Of a DNA stretch of 64,000 nucleotides, positions 52,113 through 61,913 are shown in pieces. Under the pieces are notes generated by a model. The model searched no databases, was not told the origin of the DNA, and saw only the letters and a program-made list of their open reading frames with translations. Where the stretch lies: NCBI GenBank assembly GCA_025370845.1, contig JAMXFF010000017.1, forward strand, positions 18,865 to 82,864, given 5' to 3'. The first letter of the stretch is position 1. The number at the start of each line of letters is the position of its first letter. Source of the DNA: Laspinema palackyanum D2a (GTDB taxonomy: Bacteria; Cyanobacteriota; Cyanobacteriia; Cyanobacteriales; Laspinemataceae). Both the position numbers and the translations under genes were made by a program.

Positions 52113-54977
52113 TTACTGCCACTCGCCTTGTAAGGTAAAGGCCGCCCAGTAAAAAGGAGCCTGCCACCGTTGTTGTTCCCAAAGTTCGATTTGGGCCGAT
52201 CGCAGGGCAGCCGCTGGAGTTAACCCTTGTTGCAGCATTTTCTGGTAAAAATTCACCATCAGCCTTGCAGTAGCTTCATCATCCACACTCCACAGACTAA
52301 CCAACACCCGAGGCGCACCGGCATACATAAAGCCCCGGGTGAGCCCCACCAAGCCCTCCCCTCGGATTTCCTGACCTAACCCAGTTTCACAGGCACTCAA
52401 CACGATTAATTCCGCCGGTAAGTCCAGGTTAAAAATTTCATGGAGGCGCAAAAACCCATTTAACGGTTCCCCCTGCTGATTTAACAGAGAAAACACTAAC
52501 CCCGATAACTCCGGATTCACACTATTCAGCAATCCGTGGGTGGCAAAATGGACAATCCGATATTGACTCAATTCGGGATTGGTAGCTGCTTCTCGACTAG
52601 CTTCAAACCCGAAAGCTTTTCTGCGTTCGGATTCGGGAACCAAGGCGAGAATTTCCTCCGCTTCAAGTTTGGTATAGGGAAGACGGCTAAATTGGACTTC
52701 CGAGGCGCGAGTTCCGGTTTCAGATTTAATCTTGAGGGTCACAGACTCATCGGATGCATTGGGTTGGAGGCGATCGTCGTAGGGGGTAAACACCGGATCG
52801 GCGAGGACCGCTAGGGTTTTGGGGGCAGGGGTGCGTCCGGCAATTTCTTGACGCAAGACGGCCATTGTAGAGGCAGAAGGCAAGCTGACGACTTCATGTT
52901 TGACGATTAAGGGTAGATAACTCTCGCTGTCGTCTGGGGGATTGGGGACGGCGAGGGCGGCGAAGGGGATGTATTGCAAGGCCCCATCACTGACTATCAG
53001 CAGGCGCTTGTCATCGGTGAGGAAGTCGGCGGCGGGTCCGAGGACTTTCTCACTGAGGGCGGCAGAGGTTTGGGTAAAAATCGATCGCCGGATTCGTAAA
53101 CTGGGAATCGTGAGGGCGTTTCTAAACGCTTTGGCGGATTGTTCGATTTCCTCTCGGGGGGGTAGGGTGTAGCTGGTGAGGCTGGTTTTGGTGACAACCC
53201 ACAGATAACTCCGTTCTTTGCCGAGGGAATATTCCAGGAGGATGGTATCGTCATCGAGGACTTGTTGCTGGATTTGGGTAAGGGTGAGGGGTTGGGGTTG
53301 GGTGAGGGCGGCGTAGCGGGGACTGGTGACGCGCAGCAGAGTTTGGACTCGCCGGTATTGGGTGAGGATGTCGTCAATTTCGGCGGCGAGGGCGTCGGCT
53401 TGTTCGGGGGTATGGGATCCGGAGAGGAGTTGGATGCGCCGTTCTTCTAGGGCACTGAGTTGTTGTTGGATGCTACGTTCGCGATCGAGGAGTTGGGGGT
53501 CAGCCCCTTGGCGGATGTCGGCGTTGGCTTCGTTGAGGATTTCCAACAGACTGCGGGCGCGGCCCTGTTCGCTGGCTTGGAGGGCTTTGGCGTCAAAGCC
53601 TGCGGTGGGCTGCTGTTGGTGCAGTTCCATGAGCAGGTCGATGTAAAATTCGTAGTAGTCCTGGACTTTGGCGAAGAAGGAGGCGCGGGACTCCTGGCTG
53701 GCGACGTTGGTGCGAAGGTCCTCGGCGATCGCAATGGCGGTTTCGATTTCTGTCAGGGCGTTGTCAAGTTCCCCTTGATGCCGCAGGGCGATCGCCATGC
53801 GGTAGCGGGTGAGGGCTTCTTTGGGCCGATCGCCGACGGATTGGCGCAGGGGTAGGGCTTGATTGTAGTATTCCAGGGCCTTGGAGTGGTCACCGAGGGA
53901 GGCATAGACGAAGCCGATGTTGTTGAGGGTACTGGCTTCACCCCGGCGATCGCCTGCGCTTTCCCACAAGGGTAATCCCTGGCGATAGATGTCTAAGGCT
54001 TGGGGATACTCGCCGTCTTTAGCATAGACGAAGCCCATGTTGTTGAGGGTGGTGGCTTCTCCTCGGCGATCGTCTGCTGCTTGCCACAGGGGAAGGGCTT
54101 CGTTATAAGCATCGAGGGCGGTTTGTTTGTCTCCTAATGCTTCGTAAACGTTGCCGATGTTGTTGAGGGTCAGGGCAACTCCAAAAGGGTCATCGAGTTC
54201 TCGATAGAGGGGAAGGGCTTGATTGTAGTAGTCGAGGGCTTCTCGATATTGTCCTAAGTCGTCGTAGATTTTACCAATATTATTGAGGGTGACGGCCACT
54301 GCGGAGAGGTCCCCGGCTTCTTTCCACAGAGGGAGGGCTTCGTTATAAGAATCAAGGGCTTGTTGATATTCCCCGAGGGCATCGTAAACCGCCCCCCGTT
54401 CTATGAGGGCAAAGGCTTCTGCACTGGGGAGTTCGAGTTCTTGATACAGGTCTCTGGCCTGATTATAAGCGTCCAGGGCGGGGGTAAAGGTCCCCAGTTC
54501 CGCATAACTGCGGCCTAGGTTAAACAACACGTCAGCGACGCCGGAAAGGTCTTCTACGGCTTGTTTGAGGGTGAGGGCTTGTTGGAGGTAGTCGAGGGCT
54601 TTTTGGGGGTTGCGGTAGGCTGTGGCGACGAAGGCGAGTCCGATTAGGGTTTCGGCTTCTAAGGATTGATCGCCGAGTTGTTGATAAAGGCGGAGGGCTT
54701 CTTGGAGTTTGGCGATCGCAGCGGTGAGGGCTTCGGGGGTGCCTTCTAGGAAGAGTTGCTCTCCTGCGCTAAAGGCGCGATCGGCTTGTTCTTTTAATCG
54801 GTCTGGGGTGGTGTTCTCGGGAAAGTCAGATTGGGTCTCGGGAGGGTCAAGGAGGGGGGCTGCAACGGCCATTCCGGGGCAGATCAGGAGGCTTAATCCC
54901 AGGGTGAGGTGCAGGACCGCCCGGGGGAGGCTGTCCTGATAGGGGTTGTTCTTGGTTTTATCTCCTCGATCGCTCAT
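52113..54977 (-). CDS. Exported TPR-CHAT protease-like protein
   Basis: About 954 residues from the ATG at 54977, which places a signal peptide at the N-terminus (LTLGLSLLICPGMAVAAP); the frame is open to 55091, but that would bury the signal. About nine TPRs follow (about 70-400; AVALNNIGNVYEALGDKQTA type). A C-terminal CHAT domain has the caspase-like dyad: His in RIVHFATHG (about 813) and Cys in VLSACETGLG (about 863). CHAT domains are caspase-like peptidases. In cyanobacteria TPR-CHAT proteins are numerous and mostly uncharacterised. Located alone between hlip and cutA. Confidence 0.92.
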   Translation of the reverse strand: MSDRGDKTKNNPYQDSLPRAVLHLTLGLSLLICPGMAVAAPLLDPPETQSDFPENTTPDRLKEQADRAFSAGEQLFLEGTPEALTAAIAKLQEALRLYQQLGDQSLEAETLIGLAFVATAYRNPQKALDYLQQALTLKQAVEDLSGVADVLFNLGRSYAELGTFTPALDAYNQARDLYQELELPSAEAFALIERGAVYDALGEYQQALDSYNEALPLWKEAGDLSAVAVTLNNIGKIYDDLGQYREALDYYNQALPLYRELDDPFGVALTLNNIGNVYEALGDKQTALDAYNEALPLWQAADDRRGEATTLNNMGFVYAKDGEYPQALDIYRQGLPLWESAGDRRGEASTLNNIGFVYASLGDHSKALEYYNQALPLRQSVGDRPKEALTRYRMAIALRHQGELDNALTEIETAIAIAEDLRTNVASQESRASFFAKVQDYYEFYIDLLMELHQQQPTAGFDAKALQASEQGRARSLLEILNEANADIRQGADPQLLDRERSIQQQLSALEERRIQLLSGSHTPEQADALAAEIDDILTQYRRVQTLLRVTSPRYAALTQPQPLTLTQIQQQVLDDDTILLEYSLGKERSYLWVVTKTSLTSYTLPPREEIEQSAKAFRNALTIPSLRIRRSIFTQTSAALSEKVLGPAADFLTDDKRLLIVSDGALQYIPFAALAVPNPPDDSESYLPLIVKHEVVSLPSASTMAVLRQEIAGRTPAPKTLAVLADPVFTPYDDRLQPNASDESVTLKIKSETGTRASEVQFSRLPYTKLEAEEILALVPESERRKAFGFEASREAATNPELSQYRIVHFATHGLLNSVNPELSGLVFSLLNQQGEPLNGFLRLHEIFNLDLPAELIVLSACETGLGQEIRGEGLVGLTRGFMYAGAPRVLVSLWSVDDEATARLMVNFYQKMLQQGLTPAAALRSAQIELWEQQRWQAPFYWAAFTLQGEWQ

Positions 54978-55271
54978 AAGGGTTTGGGTTTTACCAGGAT
55001 TGAGGGTGAACTGTTGGGTATGAAGGGGGGCGTTATTTTTTCGTTCCCCTAGGGGTTGCCAGGGAGGGCTGTCCTCCTGTTGATACCCCATTCCAGGATA
55101 GGTGGCTGTAGCCTATTGGGGTATTATAGTCCCTGTTTTCAGCACTCAGAACCACTGCCTAGGGCTGTTGGGTTTTCTCTCTTTGGGGTCGCAATTGGAT
55201 CGAGGATGACTTTTCCTCTGGGGGACCGATGCTTGGGCTTCATGTCGGGGGTTCCGATGGGGAAAGACTTG

Positions 55272-55610
55272 TCAATCTCTCACAACTGACTCGCTAATCC
55301 AGTTTAAGTAAGGCGTATGACCTGCAATAATTGGGACGGCAATTATTTCCGGAACTTCATAAGAATGTAAGGACTTTACGGTTGATTCTAATCGGGCAAA
55401 TTGACGCAAATCAGTTTTAATGGTGAGTTGCCATTCTTCTTCTTTATTAATTTCACCTCTCCAGGTATAAATAGAGTGGATAGGGGTCAGGCTCACACAG
55501 GCGGCTAGACCTGATTCTACTAGGGCTTCTGCGATCGCCTCGGCTTCGGTGCGCCTGGGGGCAGTGACCCAGACGATGCCATATTCCGGTTGATCCATCG
55601 GGTTGGTCAT
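55272..55610 (-). CDS. cutA: CutA1 divalent-cation tolerance protein
   Basis: A 112-residue protein with the CutA1 fold: GIVWVTAPRRTEAEAIAEAL, LAACVSLTPIHSIYTWRGEI and HSYEVPEIIAVPI. CutA1 forms trimers and has been linked to copper tolerance, although its cellular role in cyanobacteria is unclear. Single gene. Confidence 0.93.
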   Translation of the reverse strand: MTNPMDQPEYGIVWVTAPRRTEAEAIAEALVESGLAACVSLTPIHSIYTWRGEINKEEEWQLTIKTDLRQFARLESTVKSLHSYEVPEIIAVPIIAGHTPYLNWISESVVRD

Positions 55611-56068
55611 GGGGCTTTTTTCCTCGGGTTGGCTGGATTGACTACGCTTTCAGGTTTTGCTTGGGGCTATTTTATCGGGTTAGGGAACAACTTAGCAGTT
55701 TGGGAGTCATATATTCATTATTTTCTTAAGTCATCCGGATGAAAATTGTAAAATTTTTGTAAAGAAATATTAAAGCTACTTGACATCACGGAGACGGGTT
55801 AGGTTAAATGTAAGTCTAAGGTGAATACAAAATTAATGAAGGAAAAACACTTAATAGGCTGTTTAAACTTCAATTAATCAAAACCGATAAATTGAGGGGG
55901 TTAAACTCGGTGAACCTCCTATATTTTTTTAGTTTAGAGTTTATTTTCTGCCAGATCCAGCCATTGCTTTCCTCCACTAATTAGGGAATTATTTTGACTC
56001 AGGTTGGCAGCATGAGCATCAGGGGCATCTAACAGCATCTACCAGTTACTCCAGGGTCATCATTTATT
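55611..56068. other. Divergent intergenic region, cutA / DUF11 operon
   Basis: 458 bp. It holds a promoter-like pair TTGACA (55780-55785) and TTAAAT (55804-55809) with an 18-bp spacer on the plus strand, preceded by two TTGTAAA direct repeats (about 55746-55762). That would give a ~250-nt leader before the GTG at 56069. Confidence 0.6.
55780..55809 (+). promoter_or_regulatory. Candidate promoter of the DUF11 surface-protein operon
   Basis: TTGACA and TTAAAT with 18-bp spacing; TTGTAAA repeats immediately upstream could be an activator site. Confidence 0.55.
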
Positions 56069-58537
56069 GTGGAATCCACTCAATATGCTGGAAAGCACCG
56101 GGCCAAGCACCCCTATTTAATCAAGATATTGTTGCTGGGCGGGATGGGAATTGGGCCGCTATTTTTAGCCGTGCCATTCCCCGTTTTTGCTCAACTCACT
56201 CCAGCGGGAACCCCCATTGAAAACCGGGCGACGGGCAGTTTTGAAGACCCGCAAAATCCGGGGATACCGATTCAAGTTGAGTCCAATACGGTGCGGATTA
56301 CCGTGGCGGAAGTTGCCGGAATTACAGTCCAAGCAACGGGGATTACGGACGCCGATGGGGACGATCGCATTGATGTCGGGGACCTGCTTTACTTTCAATA
56401 TCAAGTCACCAATGTGGGAAATGACCCCACTAGCTTTCGCATCCCGAATTCGGCGAATATCACCGGACCCGGAACCCTCACGGGTAATGTGGAAATCAGT
56501 ACCGATGGGGGTCAAACTTGGATTCAAGTAACGGGGACGGAACTGATCACCCCATCAGTCCCGCCCGGTGGTAGTCTCCTGGTGCGAGTGCCGGTAACGG
56601 TGACTTCGGATGCCGCAATGGGCAGCGAAATTGCCGTGCAACTGGGGAATGCCCCAGGGGATGGGCAAAATGTGTCCCAACAACCGGGGGTCGGGGATGT
56701 TTATACCGTAGATAACCCCAATGGATCGGTGCCCGGGGAAGTGGATGGACCGCCGGTGAATGGAACCCGGGGGGCGAGTGCGACCCAAAGAGTAACCGTG
56801 CAAGCAGTCCCTTTGGCATTGGCGGCCCTGTATAAAACTCATGGGACGCCGGTTGAAGTGAATAATCCGGCGGATCCGTCTGATGATGTGATTACTTATC
56901 AACTGGCGTTAGACGTGCGATCGCAGCTACCGCCAGGAGTCACGGGATTTGTGCCGGGAGATTTAGCACCGAATCAGCAGTTTCCGATTAATGTCGATGG
57001 GACTCTGGTCAACCGGGTTCTGATTTCCGATGCAATGCCAGTGGGGACTCAATTTGTGCTAGATTCCGCCGTCGCACCCCAGGGATGGCAAATTGTGTTT
57101 ACCGCAGATGATCCCAACAGTGCCAATCCCTTGCAAGCAACTTGGCGGACGGATGTTGCCGCAGTCGGAGGGGTTGCCAATGTGCGGCGAATTGGATTTA
57201 TCTCGGAAACTACCATCACCCGGGGAACGGTAGTCAGTGGATTTGTGTTTAAAGTGGTTACGCGCAATATTGCGCCCGGGACAACAGCGATCGCCAATAT
57301 TGCCCAAGTATTTGGGGGCACTGCTGGGAATCCGGACCGCTTGGTGTATGACGAATCCGGGGACCAAAATTCCAGTAACTTTAATGACGATGGGACATTA
57401 CCTGTCCTCGATGCCCAGGGGAATCCCGTTGTCTCCTCCGGAGTGGCGAATCCAGCAACCGATGGAGTTGACCCCAACAATAATAATACCGGCGTCGGAC
57501 CGGGGGGGGAAGCAAATGTCCTCACCCTACCCTTTGCTCCCACGACGATTATCAATGGTCCGATTGGGACACCCGGGGCCGTTGGACCCACGGATCAAAA
57601 TGACAGTTTCACGAATAATGCGGTGGTTCCAATCCCGCCCAACTTAAGACCGGGAGAACCTATCTCCCCAGTTCCTCCTACAGATTTTGGCAATACGGTG
57701 GTGAATCCCACGGGTCAACCCCTGACCTTGGCCCCGGTTAACCCCAGCGATCGCAACTCGTTACCCCCAGGGACCGTTGTCACCATCACTTATGGGGGAC
57801 GAACCGTCACCTATATTTACGATCCCGTCACCGGATTTACCACCTCAGATCCGCCGATTGTGATTCCCGGGGAAGTCTCCCCGGCAGACTATCAAGTTCA
57901 GATTCGTTTGCCCAGTGGGGAAGTGAATACGGAATATTCAGTGCCCATCGCCGCCTTTATCGATACCGATGGCAACGGGATGTTTGATCCAGGGGAACAA
58001 GGGGCGACGACGATTAACCGGGTCTATACCGGGTTTATCGAGACCATCAAAGAATCTCGCCTCCTCAAAGGGACGGGACCGGATGTGCTGCCCGGACAGG
58101 AAACCTTTAGTACCGAGGTGAAAACCCCGTCCCCCGGCAATATCATCGAATATCGCTTGACCTACAATAACTTTTCCACCGTTGGAGGTCCGGGGAATGT
58201 CACCCTAAGCGCCCGAAATTTGGTGATTACCGAAGATGGGACAACTTATGACCCGGTGACCAATCCCCAAGGAAATAATTGGGCGTTAGATACGGATAAC
58301 CTCGATGAGGATACCAATCTGACCACGGGAATTGATACCTCTCATGTGGTGGGGTCTGCGGTGGATTCAACCGGGGGAGAAATTCAATTGTTCCAGGGAA
58401 GACCGGCAACGACGCCCACGGGAGAACAAAGCGGGACGACGGTGGAAACGGATGTTACCCGGTATGTCGTCCGCGTAACTCGGGAAATCGCCCCGGGAGA
58501 ATCGGGAACCTTTACATTTCGCCGTCGGGTGAATTGA
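56069..58537 (+). CDS. Exported DUF11-type repeat protein, 822 aa
   Basis: A GTG-started protein with an N-terminal signal/anchor (about 18-40, ILLLGGMGIGPLFLAVPFPV ending FAQ) and several beta-rich DUF11-like domains (about 60-240, 250-480 and 600-822; GDLLYFQYQVTNVGNDPTSF, NIIEYRLTYNNFS). DUF11 domains build bacterial surface and adhesin fibres. Calcium-like DADGDDRIDVGD and DTDGNGMFDPGE segments are present. First gene of a four-gene operon of exported proteins. No membrane anchor at the C-terminus. Confidence 0.85.
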   Translation: MESTQYAGKHRAKHPYLIKILLLGGMGIGPLFLAVPFPVFAQLTPAGTPIENRATGSFEDPQNPGIPIQVESNTVRITVAEVAGITVQATGITDADGDDRIDVGDLLYFQYQVTNVGNDPTSFRIPNSANITGPGTLTGNVEISTDGGQTWIQVTGTELITPSVPPGGSLLVRVPVTVTSDAAMGSEIAVQLGNAPGDGQNVSQQPGVGDVYTVDNPNGSVPGEVDGPPVNGTRGASATQRVTVQAVPLALAALYKTHGTPVEVNNPADPSDDVITYQLALDVRSQLPPGVTGFVPGDLAPNQQFPINVDGTLVNRVLISDAMPVGTQFVLDSAVAPQGWQIVFTADDPNSANPLQATWRTDVAAVGGVANVRRIGFISETTITRGTVVSGFVFKVVTRNIAPGTTAIANIAQVFGGTAGNPDRLVYDESGDQNSSNFNDDGTLPVLDAQGNPVVSSGVANPATDGVDPNNNNTGVGPGGEANVLTLPFAPTTIINGPIGTPGAVGPTDQNDSFTNNAVVPIPPNLRPGEPISPVPPTDFGNTVVNPTGQPLTLAPVNPSDRNSLPPGTVVTITYGGRTVTYIYDPVTGFTTSDPPIVIPGEVSPADYQVQIRLPSGEVNTEYSVPIAAFIDTDGNGMFDPGEQGATTINRVYTGFIETIKESRLLKGTGPDVLPGQETFSTEVKTPSPGNIIEYRLTYNNFSTVGGPGNVTLSARNLVITEDGTTYDPVTNPQGNNWALDTDNLDEDTNLTTGIDTSHVVGSAVDSTGGEIQLFQGRPATTPTGEQSGTTVETDVTRYVVRVTREIAPGESGTFTFRRRVN

Positions 58538-58641
58538 CAAGGGTCATTGGTCGATGGTCATTGGTCATTCTCATGACAAACGAAAATTATCCATTCTCAA
58601 TTATCAATTATCAATTATTTCAGTAATCAGGGGGGAAGGAA

Positions 58642-59238
58642 ATGCAGGAAAACCCGTTCGTAATTTTAATCATAGCTTTGGGACTGATAGGGAATCTGTC
58701 ATGGACGGGTTTGGCAATGGCATCGATTCGACCCTTGGGGGAAACGTCGAGTGCCATCCCTGTGGCACAAGCGGGTCCTGCCTCGGTTCTCCTCACCCAA
58801 GGCAACCGGGTACAAATTCGTCTGCAACTCTATCACCTGGGAACTGTTGAAGATGACCAGGGGAATGTCAAGACTGAATGGGTAGAACTGCCTGCTGCTG
58901 CATCGGTGCAACCCGGGGAGGTCCTGCGCTATACGATCGCCGCAGAAAACCAAACTGCTGAGGATATCCCCAACTTCATCCTCACCCAACCTATCCCGGA
59001 TCCGGTGGTTTATATTCCTGACTCCTCCCGCATTGATACCGAGGCGGTCATCACCTACAGCATCGATAACGGCGAAACCTTTGTTGAGAGTCCCACGGTG
59101 GAAGTCACCTTAGAGAATGGACAGGTGGAAACCCAACCGGCACCCCCCGAGACCTATACCCACCTCCGTTGGACCTTGACCAATCCCCTGCCACCCACCG
59201 CAGTTGTGACGGGACAGTTTGAGGTGCGGGTGCAATGA
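58642..59238 (+). CDS. Exported DUF11-like protein, 198 aa
   Basis: A signal peptide (about 1-27, VILIIALGLIGNLSWTGLAM) and a single DUF11-like domain (VQPGEVLRYTIAAENQTAED, DPVVYIPDSS). GGGGGAAGGAA precedes the ATG. Its stop overlaps the next start by 4 bp (ATGA), so translation is coupled. Probably a minor subunit or chaperone-like partner of the larger neighbours. Confidence 0.85.
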   Translation: MQENPFVILIIALGLIGNLSWTGLAMASIRPLGETSSAIPVAQAGPASVLLTQGNRVQIRLQLYHLGTVEDDQGNVKTEWVELPAAASVQPGEVLRYTIAAENQTAEDIPNFILTQPIPDPVVYIPDSSRIDTEAVITYSIDNGETFVESPTVEVTLENGQVETQPAPPETYTHLRWTLTNPLPPTAVVTGQFEVRVQ

Positions 59239-61907
59239 AGCATCAAAACTCTGGAGTAAGCAACTCCCAATCCAAATCTAGGACTCGTTCCCTATTCTGG
59301 GCAGTCACTGCCACCCTCCTCGCGGGAACCGTGGGAACGCTGTTTATTAAAACGGGCAATTTTTCCCAAGCCTCTGCTCAGGATAACCCCCAATGTGTGG
59401 TTCCTGGATACTTGCTGCAAAATGAAGCATCCTACAGTTACAGCAGCGATGGCATCAATCAGATTGAAGCGATTACCAACCCCATTACCGATGCGGTTGT
59501 GGGGGGAGGACCCGTCACCATCAATCCCGGTGGAATTCGGGATGGGGGAAATAATCGCGTGTCGGGTGCTTTTGCCGGTGCATTAGCGGATGAGTTAATC
59601 AAATTGGGATTTACTCAAGAAGAAGCAACGCGGGCGGTGATTGCTGTAACGGTTACCTTGGCGCAGATGCCGGTGGATTCGAGTTTCAGAAGAGTCGCGA
59701 TCGCCACTCGGACTGCGGTATTCCAGGCCGTTCCTCGCAAGGCATCCGTAATCGCCCGACTACAACGCCAACAAGCACAAGAAACGGCGATCGCCCTGAC
59801 TGCCGAACTCTCCAAATCCATCCTCGTCAGCGATGGACTCACCGAGGCAGAAGCAGAAACCGTCACTCAACAACTCATCTCTACTATTGTCTCTGCTGGC
59901 GATAATGCACCCATTGACGAGACCTTCCGCGCCGCATTTCAGGCGATGGTTGCTGCTGTCCCCCCTCGCGAAACCCTCCTCCGGGACCTTGCCGAAGACT
60001 TTATCGCAGAAATTCGCAACATCCGCAACGGCGTTCGCAGTGGCATCGAACAAGGGGATGTACTTTATTTTGATTTCACCCTCAGTAACCCCACCGATAG
60101 CGCCCTACGCTTCCAAATTCCAGACGCCAACGCCGTTCAACAAGAAACCACCAACGGCATTGTCCGTGGGGTTAGTTATTCCATGATTGGCAGTGGTAGC
60201 GATGTCTTCCTCGTTCGCGATTGCTTCCCGGAACCTGAAGAACCCGGACCTATCGTCATTACTCCGGCACCGAATATCGATCCTTTACCCCAACCAGGAG
60301 AACAACCGCAACCGGGAGAACAACCGCCATCGGGACCGCCACCCACCATTACTCCGGCACCGGATATCCAACCCCTACCCCCTCCCACTCCCACTCCCCC
60401 TCCCACCCCTCCCACGCCAGAACCCCAACCCCAACCTATCACCACCCCAACCGATGTGATTATCCCACCCGGTGGCGGTGTCCAAATTGTCGTTGAGGTG
60501 GAAGTTGGACCCGTTCCCGTCGATGGCGGTGGGGTAACGGTCAACATTCCCACCCCTGTAGAAACTCCCGAACAACCTCCCACGCCACAAACCGTCATTA
60601 TCACCCCCACCCTGCCTGGTACTCCCCGCCGGGAAGGACTGGGACGGATTACCGGATGTGCGGGAGAACTCTTACCGGACTACAGCGGATTTAGAGTTGG
60701 ACTCTACCAACCCAACCCTCAAGACCCCACGGGAGGAATTCAAGGGGTTGTCCCCCTGACTCCCACAGACATCCGAGGGGGACTCTCCCCTAACCTCGAA
60801 AATGCTAATCCTTTCTTTCTGACCAATGGGGAAGAAGGTACTTACAATTTCTTGCTGGATGTCTCCCGAGGTCAACTTGACCCCGGACAGCAATACATTT
60901 TCTTAGTCTCTCCCCCATCGGGGAGTAACTACGCCGAACGTCGCATCCGCCTCGATATCGGTGCCAATAATAATGGCATCGTTTCCTATACCGCCACCGC
61001 CTTGGATGGACGTCCCCTGAATGTAGTCACCAACAGCACTTCCGCTACGGGCACCATTGATATTCGCGATCGCGATCAAGTCGGGTTGAGTTTAGGCACT
61101 TTTGACTTAACCACCACTCTGTGCGAAGCGCAGGAAATCCAAATCGAGAAAACCGGCGATCGCATCGCTGCCGAACCCGGTGATACCGTCATCTACCGTC
61201 TCGCCATCCGCAACCTTGCCAATACTCCCGTTACCGGCATCATCGCCGCTGACTTCCTCCCCCTCGGATTCCAATTCCGCGAGGATTCCGTCCGCGCCGA
61301 AATCTCCGGTCAGCGCATTGGCATCACCTCTACTCATGATGGCCGTTCCATCACCTTCGATGCGTCTAACGTCACCATTCCTCCCACGGAAGTCCTCAAT
61401 ATTGCTTACGCCGCACGCATCACCCCCGATGCCTTGCGCGGTAATGGTCGCAACTCCGCCTTTGCCAATGGTCAGCGTGTCGATACCGGAATCCAGGTTC
61501 AAGATGGTCCAGCGATTCACTCCCTCCGCATCGCACCGGGAATTCTCTCCGACTGCGGCACCTTAATTGGTCGAGTCTTTGAGGACTTCAACGGCGATGG
61601 CGAAAAACAACCCGATGAACCGGGTATCCCCAATGCGGTAATTTTCCTCGATGACGGCAACCGAATCATCACCGATGAACAAGGGTTGTACTCCGTCGCT
61701 AATGTCCTGGGTGGATATCGCACCGCCACATTAGACCTGTCTAGCGTTCCTGGATACACCCTCGCACCCAATGAGTTTGTGAGTGAACGAAATAGTCTAT
61801 CCCGTCTCGTGCGCCTCGAACCCGGAGGCATGGCACGGGTGAACTTTGCTGTAACCCCCCGGCAGGAGGAAGATTCTGCCTCCACCGTCGGTCAAGAAGG
61901 AGGTTAA
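59235..61907 (+). CDS. Exported DUF11/SdrD-like protein, 890 aa
   Basis: Signal anchor (about 18-45), then an unusual helical block (about 105-250, with EEATRAVIAVTVTLAQMPVD and EAETVTQQLISTIVSAGDNA repeats), a Pro-rich linker (about 335-400, PPTPTPPPTPPTPEP), a beta domain, a DUF11 domain (about 640-770; AAEPGDTVIYRLAIRNLANT) and a C-terminal SdrD/CnaB-like module (GRVFEDFNGDGEKQPDEPGI). The architecture is that of a surface protein with a flexible stalk. Coupled to both neighbours. Confidence 0.87.
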   Translation: MKHQNSGVSNSQSKSRTRSLFWAVTATLLAGTVGTLFIKTGNFSQASAQDNPQCVVPGYLLQNEASYSYSSDGINQIEAITNPITDAVVGGGPVTINPGGIRDGGNNRVSGAFAGALADELIKLGFTQEEATRAVIAVTVTLAQMPVDSSFRRVAIATRTAVFQAVPRKASVIARLQRQQAQETAIALTAELSKSILVSDGLTEAEAETVTQQLISTIVSAGDNAPIDETFRAAFQAMVAAVPPRETLLRDLAEDFIAEIRNIRNGVRSGIEQGDVLYFDFTLSNPTDSALRFQIPDANAVQQETTNGIVRGVSYSMIGSGSDVFLVRDCFPEPEEPGPIVITPAPNIDPLPQPGEQPQPGEQPPSGPPPTITPAPDIQPLPPPTPTPPPTPPTPEPQPQPITTPTDVIIPPGGGVQIVVEVEVGPVPVDGGGVTVNIPTPVETPEQPPTPQTVIITPTLPGTPRREGLGRITGCAGELLPDYSGFRVGLYQPNPQDPTGGIQGVVPLTPTDIRGGLSPNLENANPFFLTNGEEGTYNFLLDVSRGQLDPGQQYIFLVSPPSGSNYAERRIRLDIGANNNGIVSYTATALDGRPLNVVTNSTSATGTIDIRDRDQVGLSLGTFDLTTTLCEAQEIQIEKTGDRIAAEPGDTVIYRLAIRNLANTPVTGIIAADFLPLGFQFREDSVRAEISGQRIGITSTHDGRSITFDASNVTIPPTEVLNIAYAARITPDALRGNGRNSAFANGQRVDTGIQVQDGPAIHSLRIAPGILSDCGTLIGRVFEDFNGDGEKQPDEPGIPNAVIFLDDGNRIITDEQGLYSVANVLGGYRTATLDLSSVPGYTLAPNEFVSERNSLSRLVRLEPGGMARVNFAVTPRQEEDSASTVGQEGG

Positions 61908-61913
61908 TTTAAA

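Noticed and set aside
54709-54939. Frames antisense to the TPR-CHAT gene
   Set aside because: GC-rich shadow frames (also 53460-53855) with no independent signals.
58554-58850. 98-codon frame overlapping the 198-residue exported protein
   Set aside because: Runs through the attatcaattatc-type low-complexity stretch and is out of frame with the signal-peptide-bearing gene that has a good ribosome site.
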